Of a stretch of 64,000 nt of DNA, positions 16,807 through 25,331 are shown one piece after another. The notes beneath the pieces were generated by a model, which worked only from the letters and a program-made list of their open reading frames with translations, had not been told where the DNA came from and did no database searches. The stretch is from JBGSUZ01 sp964404895 (GTDB taxonomy: Bacteria > Bacillota > Clostridia > Peptostreptococcales > Acidaminobacteraceae). A program made the position numbers and the translations under genes. Position 1 is the stretch's first letter, and every line of letters starts with the position of its first letter. The stretch spans positions 1 through 64,000 of the forward strand of contig CAYOLV010000007.1 in assembly GCA_964404895.1 (NCBI GenBank), read 5' to 3'.

Positions 16807-17904
16807 ATGTTGCAAGAATATATTCAGGCAATGCTCATGATTTTCATTGCGGAGATGGGTGATAAAACACAAATTTTGGCGATGGCCTTTGCGACTAAAT
16901 ATAAAGTCCGACAGATTGTTATTGGGGTTGCAATAGGAGCGTTTTTGAATCATGGACTGGCAATTGTTATGGGCAGTTTGTTGACAAAAGTCGTTCCTCT
17001 GGACTTGTTGCAACTCCTTGCGGGAGCAATGTTCATCGGCTTTGCCTTTTGGTCTCTTCAAGTGGATGATGAGGAAGAGGAAGAATCAAACACTAAGTAT
17101 GGCCCAATTTTCACGGTAGCCCTCGCCTTTTTCATTGGTGAACTAGGGGATAAAACTCAGCTGACTGCTTTAACTTTAGGAGCAAGTTCACAGTTTCCGT
17201 TTATCATTCTGATGGGTACTGTGACGGGAATGGTATTGACGAGTTTGTTGGGAATTTTCATAGGCGCAAAATTGGGGCATAAGATACCTGAAATGCAGTT
17301 GAAACTGGGCGCTTTCTCAGTCTTCATGTTCTTTGGTCTGGAAAAACTAATAATCAGTCCTTATACCAAATCGATAAGCAGCATTTGGCTTATTTTGGGC
17401 TTAATTATAATTGGAACACTAGGGACTCTTCGCATAAAAGGGTTTGTTGAAGAAATCAAAGCGGTTAATCAAACGGTTCTCAGTCTTCAAGCTCAAGCAC
17501 TTTATGATTACGTTCACAAAATTAAAGCAGATGTGGACGCCTTATGTCTGGGAGAAAGTCATTGCGAAGTTTGTAAAGGTGGAAAATGCACAGTGGGGTT
17601 TATGAAGGAAATTTTAGAGCGTTCGAGCAGAGGCGAAGTCATAGAGCCCTACGAAATTTCACAGATCAACCATTTGATTGAAAGAGATTTCAATTTGGAT
17701 TTGACACGAGAAATCCTGGTGAGTTTAAATGATTATTATGAACAATATCCTGAAGAATTTACTGACAATATGATGCTGACCAATTTGAGACAGGCTTTAG
17801 AGCGCATTTTATTTGGAGAAGTTTTAAAGGACTTTAAAGATTATAGACAATATAAAGCAAGATTGATTCAATTAGACGACACATTAAAATTAAAGAAATT
17901 GTAG
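16807..17904 (+). CDS. GDT1/TMEM165 (UPF0016) family cation transporter with cytosolic tail
   Basis: The first 210 residues hold six predicted membrane spans in two repeats, each with the family motif E-x-G-D-K-T (FIAEMGDKTQIL and FIGELGDKTQLT). Members move Mn2+ or Ca2+; manganese export is the known role in several bacteria. The remaining 150 residues are unusual: a hydrophilic tail with C-x5-C-x2-C-x4-C at about 247-261 that could bind a metal. ATG 16807 follows AGGAGG; a longer frame from 16693 would cross the terminator and promoter. The glmM start is only 8 nt after the stop, so the two are probably co-transcribed. No yybP-ykoY manganese riboswitch was recognised upstream. Confidence 0.85.
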   Translation: MLQEYIQAMLMIFIAEMGDKTQILAMAFATKYKVRQIVIGVAIGAFLNHGLAIVMGSLLTKVVPLDLLQLLAGAMFIGFAFWSLQVDDEEEEESNTKYGPIFTVALAFFIGELGDKTQLTALTLGASSQFPFIILMGTVTGMVLTSLLGIFIGAKLGHKIPEMQLKLGAFSVFMFFGLEKLIISPYTKSISSIWLILGLIIIGTLGTLRIKGFVEEIKAVNQTVLSLQAQALYDYVHKIKADVDALCLGESHCEVCKGGKCTVGFMKEILERSSRGEVIEPYEISQINHLIERDFNLDLTREILVSLNDYYEQYPEEFTDNMMLTNLRQALERILFGEVLKDFKDYRQYKARLIQLDDTLKLKKL

Positions 17905-17912
17905 GAGGTATA

Positions 17913-19262
17913 ATGGGTAAGTTATTTGGTACAGATGGTGTTAGAGGTATTGCAAATATTGAGTTGACCAACGAGTTGGCATATAAACTGGGTAAGTTTG
18001 GAGCAAGTGTTTTGACCAAGGAGACCCATCATAAAGCCCGTATTCTCATTGGGAAAGATACTCGTGTTTCTGGAGATATGTTAGAATCTGCATTGATTGC
18101 TGGGATTCTGTCTGCAGGTTGTGACGTTATTAATGTGGGAGTTGTGCCAACACCTGCGATTGCTTACTTAGTGAGACACCTTAAAGTGGATGCGGGTGTT
18201 ATGATATCAGCCTCTCATAATCCTGTGGAATACAATGGGATTAAGTTCTTTAACGGCGATGGTTTTAAGCTGTCAGATAGTATTGAAGCTGAAATTGAAG
18301 ACTACATTCTTAACAATCGAGAATTGGATCAAGTGTTAAGTGGAACAGAGATTGGTAGAAAGACAGATGTCCATAATGGAGGAGAACTCTATTCGGAATA
18401 TGTCCGTGGGACCGCATTTGCCGATTTAACGGGTTTAAAAGTTGCAATCGACTGTGCCAACGGAGCTTCTTTTAATGTGGCTCAAGAGGCTTTGAAAGCT
18501 CTAGGCGCAGAAGTCGATGCTTACTACAATCAACCAGATGGTTTCAATATCAATAAAGAATGTGGTTCTACACATACAGACGTGATTGGAAAAATTGTCA
18601 AAGAAGGCGATTACCATGTGGGATTGGCTTTTGATGGAGATGCAGATCGTCTCCTTGCAGTAGACGAAAATGGCCAACTAGTAGATGGCGACAAGATTAT
18701 GACCATTTGCGGCATCAGCATGAAAGCTAGAGGTCTTTTGACTAAAGATACAGTTGTAACAACGGTTATGAGCAATATTGGCATGGACGAAGCTTTTAAG
18801 AAAAATGGACTTAACGCGGTTAAATCAAAAGTAGGGGACCGATATGTGCTTGAAGAAATGCTCAAAGGGGGATATTCTTTGGGTGGCGAGCAATCGGGAC
18901 ATATTATTTTCTTGAATACCAACACCACAGGCGATGGACTTATGTCTGCCATTCAGCTCCTTTGCGTTCTCAAAGAGAGCGGTAAAAAAATGTCGGAGTT
19001 GGCGTCAGTGATGACGGTATATCCTCAAGTTTTGAAAAATGCTCATGTCAGAACTGAAAATAAAAATGCATATATCAATGATGAAGTTATTATGGAAAAA
19101 ATCAAAGAGGTTGAAGCTTATTTCCATGGGAATGGCCGCGTGTTGATTCGACCTTCTGGTACTGAGCCTCTTGTAAGGGTCATGATTGAAGGCGATGATT
19201 TGGCGGTTTTAGAGCGTTATGCAGGTGAACTCAAAGCTTTGATTGAAATGAGATTGGGTTAA
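17913..19262 (+). CDS. glmM: Phosphoglucosamine mutase
   Basis: Interconverts glucosamine-6-phosphate and glucosamine-1-phosphate for peptidoglycan precursor synthesis. It is 449 residues, the family size. It begins GKLFGTDGVRGIAN, has the active-site serine loop ISASHNPVEYNGIKFF, the metal loop AFDGDADRL, the sugar loop GGEQSGHI and the phosphate loop RPSGTEPLVRVM. GTAGGAGG precedes the ATG. In many Bacillota glmM directly follows cdaR; here about 9.6 kb of fermentation and transport genes lie between. Confidence 0.96.
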   Translation: MGKLFGTDGVRGIANIELTNELAYKLGKFGASVLTKETHHKARILIGKDTRVSGDMLESALIAGILSAGCDVINVGVVPTPAIAYLVRHLKVDAGVMISASHNPVEYNGIKFFNGDGFKLSDSIEAEIEDYILNNRELDQVLSGTEIGRKTDVHNGGELYSEYVRGTAFADLTGLKVAIDCANGASFNVAQEALKALGAEVDAYYNQPDGFNINKECGSTHTDVIGKIVKEGDYHVGLAFDGDADRLLAVDENGQLVDGDKIMTICGISMKARGLLTKDTVVTTVMSNIGMDEAFKKNGLNAVKSKVGDRYVLEEMLKGGYSLGGEQSGHIIFLNTNTTGDGLMSAIQLLCVLKESGKKMSELASVMTVYPQVLKNAHVRTENKNAYINDEVIMEKIKEVEAYFHGNGRVLIRPSGTEPLVRVMIEGDDLAVLERYAGELKALIEMRLG

Positions 19263-19285
19263 GAAAGCTAGAAGCAATTACTTAG

Positions 19286-19312
19286 AAGGCATCTCTCAGA
19301 GGTGCCTTTTTT
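19286..19312 (+). terminator. Terminator after glmM
   Basis: Hairpin AAGGCATCT/AGGTGCCTT (one T-G pair) with loop CTCAG, followed by six T. Confidence 0.85.
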
Positions 19313-19342
19313 AGTGTTATATTGACTGTTACTAAATTGTTA

Positions 19343-19370
19343 TTCACATTTATGTAATAAATGATATAAT
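19343..19370 (+). promoter_or_regulatory. Promoter of the glmS ribozyme transcript
   Basis: TTCACA, 16 bp, then TGATATAAT (extended -10). The predicted start near 19377 gives a leader of about 400 nt before glmS, with the ribozyme cleavage site about 75 nt into it. Confidence 0.6.
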
Positions 19371-19451
19371 GACACTACAACGAACGAGAGGCAAAACATG
19401 AATTTAGGAGGTGATTATGGAGTGATCAGTGACCAATTGAATAAGAGACTA

Positions 19452-19630
19452 GCGCCAGAACTGCCATCGCTCACGACAAGGTGAGAATAGCAGTTGACGA
19501 GGTCAGGGTTTATCGAAAATTCGGCGGATGCCCTGCGGTTAGACTGTAACCGTGAAATGCACTACAAAGACACAAAGCGATTTGTGGGACAGAATGTGCA
19601 GGACAGTTTGAAGGCTCATTATGCCTATTT
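19452..19630 (+). ncRNA. glmS ribozyme (glucosamine-6-phosphate-activated)
   Basis: The conserved core is directly readable: cleavage-site block A/GCGCCAGAACTG with scission expected between 19451 and 19452, then GTTGACGAGG (19494-19503), GGGTTTATCGAA, TTCGGCGGATGCCCTGCGGT (19520-19540 region), and a 3' P3/P4 portion with CACAAAG and GGGACAG. This family self-cleaves with glucosamine-6-phosphate as cofactor and so lowers glmS mRNA when the product is abundant. The 3' limit is approximate. The gap 19263-19776 otherwise holds a terminator, a promoter and the weak terminator noted next. Confidence 0.93.
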
Positions 19631-19656
19631 TGGATTACAAATTTCAAAATAATACT

Positions 19657-19678
19657 AGCTGCTGGACAGCTTTTTTTA
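19657..19678 (+). terminator. Weak terminator-like hairpin between ribozyme and glmS
   Basis: AGCTG and CAGCT around a five-base loop, followed by seven T. The stem is only 5 bp. If it works, transcription could stop after the ribozyme, giving a second control layer before glmS. Confidence 0.4.
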
Positions 19679-19776
19679 TTTTTTGGAAGTGGTAAAATTT
19701 ACTATTCGTCCCATTAAAATGACACCTTTCTTTCGTTAAGTAAAAATAAAAAATTATTTTATTGGAGGATCAAATT

Positions 19777-21609
19777 ATGTGCGGAATCGTAGGTTATATT
19801 GGTAAAGGTCAGGCATTGCCTGTTTTGTTAAACGGTTTAGAAAGATTAGAATATAGAGGTTATGACTCAGCGGGAATTGCATTGGTCGTTGGGGACAAAG
19901 TAGAAGTTAGAAAAGAAAAAGGCAGACTTTCTTGCCTGGAAGAAGCTTTGAAAACAGAGACTTTAGTTTCATCTGTCGGGATTGGTCATACGAGATGGGC
20001 GACACATGGTGCGCCATCTGTCATGAACGCTCACCCTCATGTGAATAAAGATATGACCATTGCCGTTATTCATAACGGAATCATTGAAAACTACATGAGC
20101 CTTAAAGAATGGCTTATTGAAACAAAAGGCATTGAATTCAAGTCTGAGACTGACACAGAAGTTATTGCTCATTTAGTGGATTATTTCTATGAAGGGGACT
20201 TGTTGGCTGCTGTCAATAAAGCCGTATCAAAAATGGAAGGCGCCTATGCTATTGGGGTCATCTGCAAAAATGAACCAGACAAAATTGTTGCAGTTCGTAA
20301 AGACAGCCCTCTAATTGTTGGTCTAGGCAAAGAAGAGAATTATATTGCTTCTGATATTCCTGCTATTTTAAAGTACACAAGAGACGTGTACCTCATTGAA
20401 AATGACGAAACGGTTGTTTTGACAAAAGATAAAGTCACTATTTACAATAAATTGGGTCAAGAAGTGAAACGTGACATTTACGAAGTCACTTGGGACATGG
20501 ATTCAGCTGAAAAAGAAGGTTATGAGCATTTCACATTGAAAGAAATTCACGAGCAACCTGCTGGGGTTCACGCTACACTTCACAGAAGATTGAATGAAAG
20601 CAAAGATGAAATCGTATTAGAAGGTTTCAATATGACAAAAGAAGAGTTGGAGCGATTCAACAAAGTCTATATTGTTGCCTGTGGTACGGCTTATAATGCA
20701 GGTTTGATTGGTAAATATGCTATTGAAAAATACGCAAAAATTCCAGTTATCTGCGATGTAGCTTCTGAGTTCAGATACAGAAATCCATTTATGGATGATC
20801 GCACATTGTTTATTGCAGTTTCTCAGTCAGGCGAGACTTTAGATACCCTTGCAGCCCTTAGAGAAGCTAAGAAACATGGCGCTCGTATTTTAAGTGTTGT
20901 CAACGTGGTAGGAAGTTCTGTAGCCCGTGAGTCTGACGATGTCTTTTATACTTGGGCAGGTCCTGAAATTGGAGTTGCTTCAACGAAGGCGTATACGACT
21001 CAATTAATGGCCTTCTATCTCTTGGCCCTTTACATGGGTAGATTGAACGGCAAATTGGAAGATGCAAAGTACAATGAAGTTCTTTCTGAACTTAAAGTTA
21101 TGGATCAAAAAGTATCAACGGTTCTCGACCACTACGAAACTGCTCAAAAGTTAGCTGACGAGCAATTTAACAATGAGTCAGTCTTCTTCATGGGCAGAGG
21201 GATTGACGTAGATACTTCAGTAGAAGCGTCCCTCAAACTCAAGGAAATTTCTTATATCAATTCATTTGCCATTGCGGCGGGAGAATTAAAGCACGGAACC
21301 ATTGCCTTGATTCAAGAAGGAACTTTGGTTATTGCGACTGCCACTCAAGAGCACTTGTACGATAAAATGCTCTCTAACATTAAAGAAGTTAAGGCTAGAG
21401 GTGCTCATGTCATTGCCATTGCTCAGGAAGGCAATACAGAAATTGATAAATACGCAGACGAAGTCCTCCGTGTTCCAAGAACATTAGATGAACTTGCGCC
21501 AATCCTCAGCATTATTCCCCTTCAACTCTTTGCCTACTATGTTTCTCTCGCAAGAGGTAACGATGTAGACAAACCGAGAAACCTTGCAAAGAGTGTTACG
21601 GTTGAATAA
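19777..21609 (+). CDS. glmS: Glutamine-fructose-6-phosphate aminotransferase
   Basis: Makes glucosamine-6-phosphate from fructose-6-phosphate and glutamine. It is 610 residues. The N-terminal amidotransferase domain starts MCGIVGYIG, whose Cys-2 becomes the nucleophile, and has HTRWATHG. The two SIS domains contain CGTAYNAG, SQSGETLDT and GRGIDVDTSVEASLKLKEISYI. The end DKPRNLAKSVTVE is the classic C-terminus. ATG 19777 is required by the Cys and follows TTGGAGG; the in-frame TTG at 19762 overlaps that ribosome site. Confidence 0.97.
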   Translation: MCGIVGYIGKGQALPVLLNGLERLEYRGYDSAGIALVVGDKVEVRKEKGRLSCLEEALKTETLVSSVGIGHTRWATHGAPSVMNAHPHVNKDMTIAVIHNGIIENYMSLKEWLIETKGIEFKSETDTEVIAHLVDYFYEGDLLAAVNKAVSKMEGAYAIGVICKNEPDKIVAVRKDSPLIVGLGKEENYIASDIPAILKYTRDVYLIENDETVVLTKDKVTIYNKLGQEVKRDIYEVTWDMDSAEKEGYEHFTLKEIHEQPAGVHATLHRRLNESKDEIVLEGFNMTKEELERFNKVYIVACGTAYNAGLIGKYAIEKYAKIPVICDVASEFRYRNPFMDDRTLFIAVSQSGETLDTLAALREAKKHGARILSVVNVVGSSVARESDDVFYTWAGPEIGVASTKAYTTQLMAFYLLALYMGRLNGKLEDAKYNEVLSELKVMDQKVSTVLDHYETAQKLADEQFNNESVFFMGRGIDVDTSVEASLKLKEISYINSFAIAAGELKHGTIALIQEGTLVIATATQEHLYDKMLSNIKEVKARGAHVIAIAQEGNTEIDKYADEVLRVPRTLDELAPILSIIPLQLFAYYVSLARGNDVDKPRNLAKSVTVE

Positions 21610-21655
21610 ATAGTCACAAAATGAGGCTTATTTCAGTATAAGTATTAAAAAATAT

Positions 21656-21696
21656 ACACATCGGTGGGGAAAAGTGCTCATCGATGTGTTTTTTTA
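21656..21696 (+). terminator. Terminator of glmS
   Basis: Perfect 8-bp stem ACACATCG/CGATGTGT around an 18-nt loop, then a T tract. Confidence 0.85.
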
Positions 21697-21728
21697 TGCA
21701 CAAAAGAGACAGAATATATAAAAAATTA

Positions 21729-21756
21729 ACAGTATACATAAGTGTGTATTTACTGT
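21729..21756 (+). promoter_or_regulatory. Inverted repeat upstream of the FapA-like gene
   Basis: ACAGTA (21729-21734) and TACTGT (21751-21756) with further partial pairing of TACA and TGTGTA inside. It lies in the 244-nt gap between glmS and the next gene and has no T tract, so an operator is more likely than a terminator. The cognate protein is unknown. Confidence 0.4.
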
Positions 21757-21853
21757 ACAATCAAATTTATACAACTAAAAAATGATAACATGCCTACATT
21801 AGCAATGATTTCGAGGAATTGGTTTATAATTGCTTTATTTTTCAGAAAATTCA

Positions 21854-23488
21854 ATGTATGATGTTTTTATAAGAGTTAAACAAAGAACTGGTGAGGTGTA
21901 TGATTTGGTTCATTATTCGGATGGCATTGTTGAAATCTATTCACAAGAAGAAGATCTGTTTATCAAATGCAGAAAACCAATGGATTTAAAGAGCTTTAAC
22001 GAATTGATTGTCAGTTCGCCACGGCTTCAAGTCACTAAGTTCACTGCGCTCAGGGATGCTTTGATTAAAGCCAATGGAGAAGAGACAAACATTGGTTTAT
22101 ATAAACCTGTGATTGAACTGGAAATTTCAAAAGATGAAATGGCTGCGTTCGTACGCTTAAATATGCTGCAAAACGACTACAATGCCAATTTTGAAGGCGT
22201 TATGTCTGATCTGCTTCAAAGCTTAAGAGAAAATAATATAAAAGTCGGCTTAATGACAGATGTGATTATGAACCCAATGGAGGTTCAAAAACGCATTCAG
22301 GTTGCGGCAGGCATTGCACCTATTCCTGGAGAAGATGCCAAGATTAAATATTTTGAGATGACAATCAAGAAGCCAGAGCTCAAAACAGATGGAGGTGTCG
22401 ATCATTTTGACATTCACTTAATCGACCCTATTGAAATAGGCGATTGGTTGGGTGAAAAAATTCCCCTTACAGAAGGTGTTGAAGGAACCACAATTAAAGG
22501 TGACCCAGTACCGCCTAAGCCAGGGAAAGACAGCCAACTCAGATTTGATCCAGAAACAGTACAGCAATTTCCAACAGCCAGTGGTACTTTAGTCCTTCGT
22601 GCTAGAATTCCAGGGGCGGTTGCCATAGCAGATCAAATGATCCGCGTAGATAATCACTTGATGATTAATGGAAATGTGGACTATTCCACAGGAAATATTG
22701 ATTTTGACGGTCATGTGACAATTAAAGGGACGGTTGAGGACTGTTTTACAGTCTTGGCTACCAAAGATATTATGATTCTTGACCCTATGGGTGTAGGAGC
22801 GGCGTCTTTAATTCACTCTAGAGAAGGATCAATCAGCATTAAAGGAGGCATCAACGGAAAAGGGGATGCAGTTTTAAAAGCTGGAAAAAATGTCTATTTA
22901 AAATATGTAAGCGAAACCCAAATCGAAGCCGAGGGTGTTGTCCAAATTGGTGTTTATGCCTATGATGCCATTATAAATGCGGCTAAAGTGGAACTTTTAA
23001 AGCGAGGCGCAAAAGTGGTTGGCGGAAAAATTGTTGCCAAACATCAGATTATTACAGGCATTATTGGCAATCAGTTTGAGAGAGAGACCAGTATTTGTGT
23101 CCTTGGTTTTGATCGCGTACAAATGAAAACTGAAATGGAAAACCTAAATAACTACTATTTGAGTGTCCTTGAGAGGGCCAATAAAATTAAAAGACAGACG
23201 GAAATATTCCAGTTGAATATGGATCAGTTAGATCAAAAAGCTGTCAATACCTACCATGTAATGCTCAAAGAGTTGGATAAGATTGTTGGCGAAATCGGAA
23301 ATATTAAAGAAAAATTAGTAAATATGGAAGAAGTTCTTCGGATTCGTGGCGATGGGGAAGTTAAGATTCTCGATCAAGTATTTCCAAAAAGTTCATTGGA
23401 AATTAAGAACCATATCAAGCGGATCAATGACGTACTGATGGGATCTTTCTATGTGAAAGATAATGAAATGCATCACAGTGACCTATAA
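21854..23488 (+). CDS. FapA-family (DUF342) protein
   Basis: About 544 residues. An N-terminal alpha/beta part is followed from about residue 190 by a long repetitive beta-helix region (GNVDYSTGNIDFDGHVTIKGTV, then SIKGGINGKGDAVLKAGKNVYLKYV), and a C-terminal coiled coil (about 430-530). This is the FapA/DUF342 layout; the family includes flagellar assembly protein A and polymer-forming relatives, but its activity is poorly known. The start is uncertain: ATG 21854 lacks a clear ribosome site, while in-frame TTG 21830 has GAGG about 13 nt upstream. The next gene is probably co-transcribed. Confidence 0.8.
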   Translation: MYDVFIRVKQRTGEVYDLVHYSDGIVEIYSQEEDLFIKCRKPMDLKSFNELIVSSPRLQVTKFTALRDALIKANGEETNIGLYKPVIELEISKDEMAAFVRLNMLQNDYNANFEGVMSDLLQSLRENNIKVGLMTDVIMNPMEVQKRIQVAAGIAPIPGEDAKIKYFEMTIKKPELKTDGGVDHFDIHLIDPIEIGDWLGEKIPLTEGVEGTTIKGDPVPPKPGKDSQLRFDPETVQQFPTASGTLVLRARIPGAVAIADQMIRVDNHLMINGNVDYSTGNIDFDGHVTIKGTVEDCFTVLATKDIMILDPMGVGAASLIHSREGSISIKGGINGKGDAVLKAGKNVYLKYVSETQIEAEGVVQIGVYAYDAIINAAKVELLKRGAKVVGGKIVAKHQIITGIIGNQFERETSICVLGFDRVQMKTEMENLNNYYLSVLERANKIKRQTEIFQLNMDQLDQKAVNTYHVMLKELDKIVGEIGNIKEKLVNMEEVLRIRGDGEVKILDQVFPKSSLEIKNHIKRINDVLMGSFYVKDNEMHHSDL

Positions 23489-23513
23489 TTCTAAAAGTGA
23501 GAGTGAAATCAAT

Positions 23514-25301
23514 ATGAGTGAGCAAGAACATGCATTTGAATCAGACCAGATCCTTGAGGCCATAGATTTTTTTACACAGGTCTTGCATCCTGAACAGCTT
23601 GAAACATATGGATATGAGTATGTCCATGATGCACTGAAATTCCAGTCGTCGCAGCTTTGGATGAAAAATGGAGAAATGATGTGCTGGAAAGCCTCTAGAG
23701 GCATAACACCAATCTACGAGCAATTTATTGTGACTCAGCAAGTCGCACGATTGGCGACAAAGGTTGGTGTGGTTTTGACTTCTGGCTTGGAAGACTATTT
23801 GCCGGAATATTTAGTTTCGACCTATCAACCCAACTTTATGATGCCACTGATTGTAGCTGATGAACTGATTGGGTTGATTATTTCGGATTCATGGAGTGAA
23901 CAAAATCTGTTGTATGCGGAAACTTTGAAAAAGTTGATCAATAACGCTTTTTACACGGGTATACAAATAGAGAAAAATACGAAATTTAGACAGCTTATGG
24001 ACCGAAAACTCTATAATCAAATGCTGATGCATCGGTTAATGGCTTTGACGCTGACGGAGCTTGATTTGGATCAGTTGGTTAAAAGCTGTGTTGAAGGAAT
24101 AAGAGAACTGACTGCTAGTGCTAAGACGGCCTTCTGCCTATATGATGATCGTATGGGTAAAATGACATTGAGGCATTTTGAAGATTTGATTAACTTTAAG
24201 CAAACTTATCTTGAAGTAGAATACAATCAAAAAATTGTGTCTAATCGTTTGACTTTTTCAGTCAACGATGACAAACAACTGCTTACGGAGATGTTTGGCA
24301 GCGTTGAGCCCTTCGAACGAATTGGGGCACTCTACGTGACTTTGATAAAAAAGACAGAGGTCATTGGATTTGTAACAATGGGAGAAACCGTAACGGGGAA
24401 TCCTTTTGATGTCACTCTTTTTGAAACGATAGAAAGTATTCTGACAGCAATTTGTTCGGCCATAGACAATGCCAATCATCTGCAAATGCTGGAAAAACAA
24501 AAGAAACAAATCGACCAGGCGAAGTCAGCGTTAGAACATTTAACTCAAAGTATTAAGACGGTTACCAGTGCTACGGATATTGAAGAACTGAGTCAGCTGG
24601 TTCTTCAAAGTTTAGAAATCTTTGCAGGGATAGATGAAGCTTATATTGCCTACCGAGAAGAAGATGGTAGATATACCATTGCTGAAGGGTCTACAGAAAA
24701 TTTAAGAGGACAGCGTTTTTCCTTAAATGAGTATGCTATGAATATGCTTTCAAGAGGTGTATTGATTGACCATGAGCAAGGCAGTTTGTCAAAATACTTA
24801 GATTCTGAAATGACCGATATTGATCAAGTGAAGACCTGCATTGCTCCAATAGATGTGGTGCGGTTTGACAATATCCAAGAAGGGCCTTGTGCTGTGATTT
24901 TAGCCATGTCCTTTAAAACCCAATTTTTACATTTTGAACTAAATTACTTAGAAGCCATGGCGTCTAGTATCGCTCCAATTATAAGACAAATGCGCACGGT
25001 GGAAGCGTTAAATGAAGAACGGTGCAAATCGGGCACAGAATTATTCTTAGAGAAATTAGAAGAATACGAAAATCAACGCCAAAAGTTTTGGATGGACTAC
25101 AAAGTTTATTATAAACCTTGGAAGGGTAAAATATTCGAAGAGAGAAGCAGCCACTTAAGTGAGTCCAACTCCTTTGTGATTGGAAACAAGATTTGTACCC
25201 TTGCTTTTGTGGAAGAAATTTTTGATGCGGCATCTTATGAATCAGATATTTCCGGAACACCGGAAGAAATTATAGAAGCTCTTGAAGTGCTATGCAGTTA
25301 G
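23514..25301 (+). CDS. GAF-domain protein of unknown function
   Basis: About 595 residues, cytosolic, no membrane span. The sequence looks like two to three GAF-type sensory modules (roughly 20-170, 185-345, 365-520) joined by helical linkers such as LEKQKKQIDQAKSALEHLTQSIKTV, but no output domain (HTH, kinase, GGDEF) is visible. ATG 23514 starts 25 nt after the FapA-like stop; an upstream ATG at 23463 would overlap that gene and lacks a good ribosome site. The pair may act together. The C-terminal 80 residues are helical and charged and do not match a family I know. Confidence 0.65.
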   Translation: MSEQEHAFESDQILEAIDFFTQVLHPEQLETYGYEYVHDALKFQSSQLWMKNGEMMCWKASRGITPIYEQFIVTQQVARLATKVGVVLTSGLEDYLPEYLVSTYQPNFMMPLIVADELIGLIISDSWSEQNLLYAETLKKLINNAFYTGIQIEKNTKFRQLMDRKLYNQMLMHRLMALTLTELDLDQLVKSCVEGIRELTASAKTAFCLYDDRMGKMTLRHFEDLINFKQTYLEVEYNQKIVSNRLTFSVNDDKQLLTEMFGSVEPFERIGALYVTLIKKTEVIGFVTMGETVTGNPFDVTLFETIESILTAICSAIDNANHLQMLEKQKKQIDQAKSALEHLTQSIKTVTSATDIEELSQLVLQSLEIFAGIDEAYIAYREEDGRYTIAEGSTENLRGQRFSLNEYAMNMLSRGVLIDHEQGSLSKYLDSEMTDIDQVKTCIAPIDVVRFDNIQEGPCAVILAMSFKTQFLHFELNYLEAMASSIAPIIRQMRTVEALNEERCKSGTELFLEKLEEYENQRQKFWMDYKVYYKPWKGKIFEERSSHLSESNSFVIGNKICTLAFVEEIFDAASYESDISGTPEEIIEALEVLCS

Positions 25302-25321
25302 CACTTCAAGAGCTTTTTTTA
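25277..25321 (+). terminator. Strong terminator overlapping the end of the GAF gene
   Basis: A perfect 15-bp stem (25277-25291 with 25300-25314) around an 8-nt loop that contains the start of the TAG stop codon, followed by seven or more T. The last codons of the gene are thus part of the terminator. Confidence 0.9.
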
Positions 25322-25331
25322 CTTCAGTAAT

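Noticed and set aside
16534..17061. A 175-codon minus-strand frame
   Set aside because: Crosses a terminator, a promoter and the transporter start on the plus strand; composition is that of a shadow frame.
19398..19484. A 28-codon ORF (MNLGGDYG...) with GAGAGG upstream that crosses the glmS ribozyme cleavage site
   Set aside because: Most of it is dictated by conserved ribozyme bases; no evidence of selection on the peptide. Translation through the cleavage site would be interesting only if shown.
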